From Flammeovirgaceae bacterium 311 (GTDB lineage: Bacteria; Bacteroidota; Bacteroidia; Cytophagales; Cyclobacteriaceae): a stretch of 64,000 bases of DNA. The stretch lies in NCBI GenBank assembly GCA_000597885.1, contig CP004371.1, positions 3,488,501 through 3,552,500 of the forward strand. The letters are read 5' to 3'. The notes beneath the pieces are model-generated. The model searched no databases. It was not told the origin of the DNA and saw only the letters and a program-made list of their open reading frames with translations. This document shows, piece by piece, positions 59,148-64,000 of the stretch. The position numbers and the translations under genes were made by a program. Position 1 is the first letter of the stretch, and each line of letters starts with the position of its first letter.

Positions 59148-61082
59148 ATGAAACGATTCAGGTTTACCATAGGCAATAAGGTATTAGGAGGGTTCTTGAT
59201 CCTCATTACCATTTTTGCTGCCAATGCCATCTACAGTATTTTAACCATACGGCATAATGGCACAATTATTCGTGAAAATACCGAAGTCATAGATCCTTCG
59301 GTAAGCAAGCTCAGTAATCTTAACCACCTGGTTAGCCGCTCCAAAATGCTGGTTACCAACTGGGTGTACATGTACCGTAACCTGCAGGACCAGCAAAAGC
59401 TGGACAGCCTGCAGCGAAACGAGTACCCGGTACTGAAGCGAGAGCTGCAGGCACTCTCAGCTAACTGGAATGACCAGAAACAGCAAGGTGAGATGAAAGC
59501 CATATTTACTCAGATGGATGGCATCTTTACCGTTCAGCAAACTGAGATTATGGCCAATCTTCGCACCTTCGAAGATTATGAAGACTCTATGGTAAAATTT
59601 ATGGCAGAGGAAGCCCTTTCCAGCCAGATCTTACCAGAAATGAGCAATTTGCAAAAGAAGCTTGAGAGCCTTATTCAGGCCAAGCTGCAGGAAAAAGAAG
59701 AAGCAACCCAGCTGCAGATTGCTTCTTTTGATACCCTGGGCAATACCACCATTGCACTTGGAATTATTGTAATTGTAATGGGCTTTATCATTGCGCTTAT
59801 TATTACGCGCACCATTACCGGCCCGGTAATTTATATGAAAGAGGTTGTTTACAAGCTAAGCAATGGCATTCTGCCGCAAGACAGCAACCGTAAATTTTCT
59901 AATGATGAGATCGGAGAAATGGCCGTTGCACTGGATAAACTGGTGGTTGGCCTTAAATCTACCTCCGGCTTTGCAGAAAATATTGGTAAAGGCAATTATA
60001 CAGCAAGCTTTCAGCCCCTTAGCAAAGAAGATGTGCTGGGCAACTCGCTGATAGAAATGCGTGATAACCTGCAGAAAGTAGCAGAAGAAGACAGCCGCCG
60101 TAACTGGGCAACAGAAGGCCTGGCCAGGTTTGGTGAAATTCTGCGTAAAAACAATGATAACATTGGCAGCCTGAGCGATACCATTCTTAGTAACCTGGTA
60201 AAATACATTGGCGCCAACCAGGGTGGCCTGTACATTGTAAATGATGATAATGCACAGGATGCCCACCTGGAAATGGCCGCCTGCTATGCCTGGGATAAGA
60301 AGAAGTACCTTGAACAGAAGGTGTATCCTGGTGATGGCCTTACCGGACAAGCCTGGCTGGAGAAAGAAACTATCTACCTGACCGATATCCCTGATAACTA
60401 CATTGCTATTACCTCTGGTCTGGGCGAAGCAAATCCTACTTCTATCCTGATTGTACCCCTGAAGTTAAATGATGAGGTGTATGGCCTGCTGGAGCTTGCC
60501 TCTTTCAATACCTATGCCGATTACCAGGTTGAGTTTGTGGAGAAAATTGCGGAAAGCATTGCCTCCACGCTTTCTTCTGCAAAAGTAAACGAGCGTACCC
60601 AGCGCCTGCTGGAAGATTCTCAGCAGCTAACAGAGCAAATGCGTGCACAGGAAGAAGAGATGCGCCAGAACATGGAAGAGCTGCAGGCAACCCAGGAAGA
60701 GATGGAGCGCACCCAACAGGACCGCAAGGAAAAGGAAAACATCATTGACAGCACCAACCTGATGTTTGAGCTGAATGAAAACCTGAAAATAAATATGGTA
60801 AACGCCACTACCATTCAGGTACTGGGCTACCCGGAAGGTGAGTTGCAGAAAATGGCATTCAACAGCCTGGTGGTATCTGCAGAAGCGCTGGCAGAGGCCA
60901 GAAGAGCATTAGACGAAGGCCATACCTGGAATGGCGTACTTACACTAAAAAGCAAAAAAGGAGGCGAAGTAGTGGTAAAAGCCTCTGCAGGCCGTACCCG
61001 CGATATGTACGCCAACACCCATAAATACCTTATATTTGCTGCCAACATCACCAGTGTTGCGCATAAACATGAGCATTCGTAG
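59148..61082 (+). CDS. HAMP-GAF-PAS membrane sensor without kinase or cyclase domain
   Basis: The 644-residue protein has an N-terminal membrane segment (VLGGFLILITIFAANAIY), a helical periplasmic domain to about residue 200, a second membrane segment (IALGIIVIVMGFIIALII) and a HAMP domain. A GAF domain covers about 320-480 (LVKYIGANQGGLYIV, GDGLTGQAWLEKETIYLTDIP). A coiled coil rich in Glu and Gln (490-535) leads to a PAS domain (NLMFELNENLKINMVNAT). The protein ends there: no HisKA, HATPase or GGDEF is seen. It must act through another protein. It is second in a YfiR-like/sensor/lipoprotein operon. Confidence 0.9.
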   Translation: MKRFRFTIGNKVLGGFLILITIFAANAIYSILTIRHNGTIIRENTEVIDPSVSKLSNLNHLVSRSKMLVTNWVYMYRNLQDQQKLDSLQRNEYPVLKRELQALSANWNDQKQQGEMKAIFTQMDGIFTVQQTEIMANLRTFEDYEDSMVKFMAEEALSSQILPEMSNLQKKLESLIQAKLQEKEEATQLQIASFDTLGNTTIALGIIVIVMGFIIALIITRTITGPVIYMKEVVYKLSNGILPQDSNRKFSNDEIGEMAVALDKLVVGLKSTSGFAENIGKGNYTASFQPLSKEDVLGNSLIEMRDNLQKVAEEDSRRNWATEGLARFGEILRKNNDNIGSLSDTILSNLVKYIGANQGGLYIVNDDNAQDAHLEMAACYAWDKKKYLEQKVYPGDGLTGQAWLEKETIYLTDIPDNYIAITSGLGEANPTSILIVPLKLNDEVYGLLELASFNTYADYQVEFVEKIAESIASTLSSAKVNERTQRLLEDSQQLTEQMRAQEEEMRQNMEELQATQEEMERTQQDRKEKENIIDSTNLMFELNENLKINMVNATTIQVLGYPEGELQKMAFNSLVVSAEALAEARRALDEGHTWNGVLTLKSKKGGEVVVKASAGRTRDMYANTHKYLIFAANITSVAHKHEHS

Positions 61083-61587
61083 ACCATTATATTTTGTGTT
61101 GCTGTGTTTGCTGGCTGCCTGTGATACGGGCAGCCAGCGTCGTTTTAACCAGGATGAACTTGACCTGGAAAGGCGCCGCCGCGAGCCAAGGCGCATCAAG
61201 GAATCAGAAATCATAGAAGCCGGCCTGCAGCAGGGGCAAAGCATGGTTGCTTTTTTGCAGTTAAACAGCCAGCCACCCGGCAGCAGCTGTTGCCCTCAAG
61301 TACCCCCGTCGCTGCTGGATTCTCTCCGGAATCAGCACCAGGCAAACATTATGTGCTATTCTTTAAGAGATGGTAAAGCCGCTGCCAAAAGCAGACTTGA
61401 GCAGGAACTGCTGGAGGCCTATAGATACAGTGCGGAACAAAACATGCCTCTGGAAACCAATATACAGGCAGAAGGAAATGAATATTTTATTTTTACCGCC
61501 CCTGCAACTAACGGTGCAGCTACAAAAATCCCCTGCGCCATCTGGAGCATAAGGCTTAGCAGAAAAGAAATAGTTTTGAATATGTAA
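61069..61587 (+). CDS. Small lipoprotein of the YfiR/sensor operon
   Basis: ATG at 61069 (MSIRRPLYFVLLCLLAAC) lies inside the end of the sensor gene (14-bp overlap), and gives a lipobox with Cys at about residue 18. The 172-residue protein has a basic, Arg-rich stretch (LERRRREPRRIKESEI), a Cys pair (SCCPQ) and a C-terminal beta region (EYFIFTAPATNGAA). It vaguely resembles DUF3365 proteins but lacks a CXXCH heme site. Function unknown; overlap suggests it works with the sensor. Confidence 0.75.
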   Translation: MSIRRPLYFVLLCLLAACDTGSQRRFNQDELDLERRRREPRRIKESEIIEAGLQQGQSMVAFLQLNSQPPGSSCCPQVPPSLLDSLRNQHQANIMCYSLRDGKAAAKSRLEQELLEAYRYSAEQNMPLETNIQAEGNEYFIFTAPATNGAATKIPCAIWSIRLSRKEIVLNM

Positions 61588-61629
61588 ATTGTAAGAGCCG
61601 TGTGTTTTAGCCTCTGGGGCAGCTAAGGG

Positions 61630-62028
61630 CTATTTACTCTTTTCCCAAAGTCCCTCGGGTACCACCTCCAGCACATGGCCATCCGGATCTTCGAAATAGA
61701 AAGACTCTAATCCGTTTGGCCACAGCTCCTCGTGTGTAATGGCAATACCAAGCTCTTTAATTTTTTGCTTGTAGGCCTCATACGCGTCTACAGCCACCTG
61801 AAAAGCAATATGTTGCTTCCCGGTGGCCCAATGAGGCGGCAAATGAGTAGATTCTTTAGATTTTTCAGCTATAAAACACAACAAGACAGAGCTTCCTGCT
61901 CTAAAAAAAATGTGCCTGTGTTCGGCAAGGCCAATCACAGGCAAATTCAGCTTACCTTCATAAAAGGCCCTGGTCTGATCAAGGCTGCTTACATAAAGGC
62001 AGGTCTCTTTTATTTGTTGCACATGCAT
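61630..62028 (-). CDS. VOC-superfamily protein (glyoxalase/bleomycin-resistance fold)
   Basis: The 132-residue protein has the paired beta-alpha-beta-beta-beta units: IKETCLYVSSLDQTRAFYEGKLNL and QHIAFQVAVDAYEAYKQKIKE, ending SFYFEDPDGHVLEVV with the metal-ligand Glu in the usual place. It may be a metal-dependent lyase, dioxygenase or thiol-transferase; the substrate cannot be told. It is followed upstream on the same strand by a 75-aa gene. Confidence 0.92.
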   Translation of the reverse strand: MHVQQIKETCLYVSSLDQTRAFYEGKLNLPVIGLAEHRHIFFRAGSSVLLCFIAEKSKESTHLPPHWATGKQHIAFQVAVDAYEAYKQKIKELGIAITHEELWPNGLESFYFEDPDGHVLEVVPEGLWEKSK

Positions 62029-62042
62029 GTTACCGCTGATTA

Positions 62043-62270
62043 TCAGGCACTTTGCTGGTGCAGGAAACCTACAGGTATCACTTCAAAGTACTCTTCGAAC
62101 TCCTGACGCTGCAGTAGCTTCGTTTGCTTGCCATTACCCCACTGTGGCGTTACCTCAAACAATCCGTTGAAGGAGCGTCCAGTATAGGTACGGTCTAACG
62201 TAAAGCCTTCTAAACCCGAGTTGGCTTTAGGCATTTTGTTGCACTTGTAGTTGATTCTGAACTTGTCCAT
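62043..62270 (-). CDS. Small hypothetical protein, 75 aa
   Basis: The frame starts with ATG at 62270 and stops 14 bp before the VOC gene's start, so the two are probably co-transcribed. MDKFRINYKCNKMPKANSG and GLFEVTPQWGNGKQTKLLQRQEF look like a compact soluble protein. I do not recognise it. Confidence 0.6.
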   Translation of the reverse strand: MDKFRINYKCNKMPKANSGLEGFTLDRTYTGRSFNGLFEVTPQWGNGKQTKLLQRQEFEEYFEVIPVGFLHQQSA

Positions 62271-62671
62271 ACCGATTATGCTTAAAAAATCTATCTATCT
62301 TATACTGAAATTTGGGCTTGTAAGTTGCATTATCTTCTTAAAATATTTTTAAATATTTAGTAATGCTCTTTGCAAATTACCCTCTTTCCTACATGGCCAG
62401 TAAGCCATTTCGATAGCAGATTTTTGTGTTATAGAGCAAAATTAGTGTATTTATTCCACATAAATAAAATTTTTTGCCGAAAAAATTTAAGTTTTTCTTG
62501 CAAAAGAGCTGTAAAGCTAAGTAATTTACCATTATGTAAGGTTTTCATTGGAAAAGCACTAACATTAGCAGCGCCTTGTGGTTGTTGAACAGCCAAATTA
62601 TCCTTCACCACAAGCCTGCCCACGCAACCCATACAGAACAATCAACACCCCACGTCAAACACTCAGGCACT
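62271..62671. other. AT-rich intergenic region, divergent
   Basis: No gene is supported. It is very AT-rich, with a palindrome-like AAATATTTTTAAATATTT near 62340, and should hold promoters for both directions. Confidence 0.45.
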
Positions 62672-64000
62672 ATGGAAGACTTGCTTAAGCTCATCGAGAT
62701 TACCAAAAAAAGGGGACAGCGAAGCATCCAGCTCGTAAATTTGAACTTTAGGAAAAATGAAATTTCTAAAGATAACCAGCTGTACGATGGTATAGTAAAT
62801 GGTCAGTTTCTGAACGACGATGAAGCCGCCAAAGCTATGTTTCGTTCTCACCCCGGTAACCGAAACTACCGCAATGCAAAAGCAAAGCTTAAGCAAAAAC
62901 TGCTCAACCACCTTTACTTTCTGGATTACGACAAAAGCACCTACACCCTCTATAACAAATGTGAGTACGAATCCCGGCACATGCTGCACCAGTGCCAGAT
63001 TCTGGTAAAAGAAGGCGCACACGATATTGCCGCTAACGTTCTGCCTACACTAATAAAACATGCCAAGCAATTTGAGTGCATCGATATCCTCATCGAAGCC
63101 CTGAGCCTGCAGCGCAATGATTATGCCCGCCAGGGCAAGGTAACACCGTACCAGGAAGTTACTGAAGAGCTTGCTTATTACCAGGGTTTTAAACAGGCTA
63201 TAGAAGAAGCCGAAGCAGCCTACCAGGGTATTCTGGTATATGTAAACAAATCTGTAAGTGCACAAAACCGGGTAATGAGCGACATACCCGAAACTGTTGT
63301 GAAGCTGCAGAAGTATGCCCAGAAATATAAGAGCCGCCAGATAGACCGCCTGGTGTTTATGCTGCAAACCCTCTACAATGAGCTTAGCTGGAACTTTAAG
63401 GAAAACATTCGCCTCTGCGATGCCATCGAGGATCGTTACCTGAAAAAAGACAACAGCCTGGTAGAAATAGACCTGAACAAGAACGATGTGGTGCTCACCA
63501 AGCTTAAGGCCTACTACTGCCTGCGCGATGCCGAAGGCGGGGGTGCTTATGCCCAGAAAACCAGCAAATTATTTAAGGCAGGCAGCAGCCAGTGGTTCAG
63601 GTTTATGGAGCTGCACTTCCTGCTGATGATGAAGGGCCTGCAGTATAAAAAAGCAGGTGAAATCTTCCGCAAAGTGCGCACTAACAAAAACTACAGTGTA
63701 TTGCCTGAGCTTGAGAAAAAGCGCTGGAAGATTTACAGGGCCTTTTTAGTATTTGTGAACGATTCCAAGCTGCTGCGCTGGGGCTTTAACCTGGAGAAAT
63801 TTGTGGATACAATGCCTGACTATCCAAAAGAATTCTCTTCCTATAACATTGCCCGCCTGATCATCCAGTACATGTACCTGCTACGTGATGGCCGCATTGA
63901 AGAAGTACGCCGCCGTGTGGAAGAACTCCAGCAGTATAACTCAACCCACCTGGATAAGCGCCACAACTACCGCAATAGCATCTTTATCCGTTTGCTGAGC
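62672..64000 (+). CDS. Helical hypothetical protein, 5' part (cut by window edge)
   Basis: The frame runs from ATG at 62672 (MEDLLKLIEITKKRGQRSIQL) to the edge, exactly 443 codons, with no stop. The sequence is strongly helical, rich in Lys, Tyr, Leu and Glu, with repeated helix pairs (ILVKEGAHDIAANVLPTLIKHAKQ, KAGEIFRKVRTNKNY) that suggest TPR-like repeats. There is no signal peptide or membrane segment. I recognise no enzyme motif. Proteins of this kind occur in Bacteroidota without known function. Confidence 0.85.
   Translation, partial: MEDLLKLIEITKKRGQRSIQLVNLNFRKNEISKDNQLYDGIVNGQFLNDDEAAKAMFRSHPGNRNYRNAKAKLKQKLLNHLYFLDYDKSTYTLYNKCEYESRHMLHQCQILVKEGAHDIAANVLPTLIKHAKQFECIDILIEALSLQRNDYARQGKVTPYQEVTEELAYYQGFKQAIEEAEAAYQGILVYVNKSVSAQNRVMSDIPETVVKLQKYAQKYKSRQIDRLVFMLQTLYNELSWNFKENIRLCDAIEDRYLKKDNSLVEIDLNKNDVVLTKLKAYYCLRDAEGGGAYAQKTSKLFKAGSSQWFRFMELHFLLMMKGLQYKKAGEIFRKVRTNKNYSVLPELEKKRWKIYRAFLVFVNDSKLLRWGFNLEKFVDTMPDYPKEFSSYNIARLIIQYMYLLRDGRIEEVRRRVEELQQYNSTHLDKRHNYRNSIFIRLLS

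Noticed and set aside
62371-62588. 72-codon plus-strand frame before the last gene
   Set aside because: The region is AT-rich and intergenic, with no similarity or start context.

Overview
The window looks like a chromosomal segment of a Bacteroidota bacterium, most likely of the Cytophagales type. The evidence is a SusC/SusD pair, many lipoproteins with short lipoboxes, a secreted metalloprotease with a C-terminal sorting domain of the type IX secretion system, TonB-linked barrels with carboxypeptidase-regulatory-like N-termini, few clear Shine-Dalgarno sites, and sequences like the Bacteroidota -7 element TAnnTTTG. I see no insertion sequence, phage, CRISPR array or rRNA. One tRNA (tRNA-Leu, anticodon CAG) is present.

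Left part (1-25.5 kb). The main system is a polysaccharide/glycoside utilisation locus (PUL) on the minus strand: SusC, SusD, a strong hairpin, a family-S1 sulfatase, a GH106 and a GH78 alpha-L-rhamnosidase (the latter cut by the window edge), a GH140 (apiosidase-type) enzyme, and two unassigned secreted glycosidase-like proteins, one fused to a FISUMP domain. Divergent from it, across a 1 kb non-coding region, runs a plus-strand operon: two RbsC-type permeases, a double-NBD RbsA-type ATPase, an RbsB-type lipoprotein, a xylose-isomerase-like TIM barrel and a Rossmann/PGDH_C dehydrogenase resembling D-apionate oxidoisomerase. A convergent FadR/GntR regulator closes the module. An exact 14-bp motif lies at the TIM-barrel start and upstream of the GntR gene, and related TTGTATRCAA-like sites lie in the 1 kb divergent region. 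I infer one regulon: outer-membrane glycan capture and removal of rhamnose and apiose, ABC import of a released monosaccharide or acid, and its oxidation and decarboxylation. This apiose/apionate link is the most interesting proposal here. It is inference from family membership and context.

Middle part (25.7-35.3 kb). A VKOR/SPW membrane protein with a His/Met-rich N-terminus sits beside a Cys-rich four-helix-bundle copper-binding protein. Next come two copies of a 74-bp element, each resembling the 3' end of a minus-strand tRNA followed by a terminator; they flank a DUF1963 gene. A GNAT acetyltransferase, tRNA-Leu, a DJ-1/PfpI protein, a coiled-coil membrane protein and a PAS histidine kinase overlapping a CheY-like regulator follow.

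Right part (35.3-64 kb). Mostly ordinary chromosomal genes: two tandem paralogous TonB-type barrels, a T9SS-exported M43 metalloprotease, methylglyoxal synthase, an O-methyltransferase, a GNAT-like protein, an S41 protease lipoprotein behind a secreted protein with repeated TonB-plug-like motifs, a zinc-independent MDR oxidoreductase, a LemA-TPM-TPM operon, a PRC-barrel protein, YjbQ, a beta-helix lipoprotein overlapping prfA, a YfiR/HAMP-GAF-PAS/lipoprotein operon, a VOC protein, and the first 443 codons of a helical hypothetical protein at the right edge.
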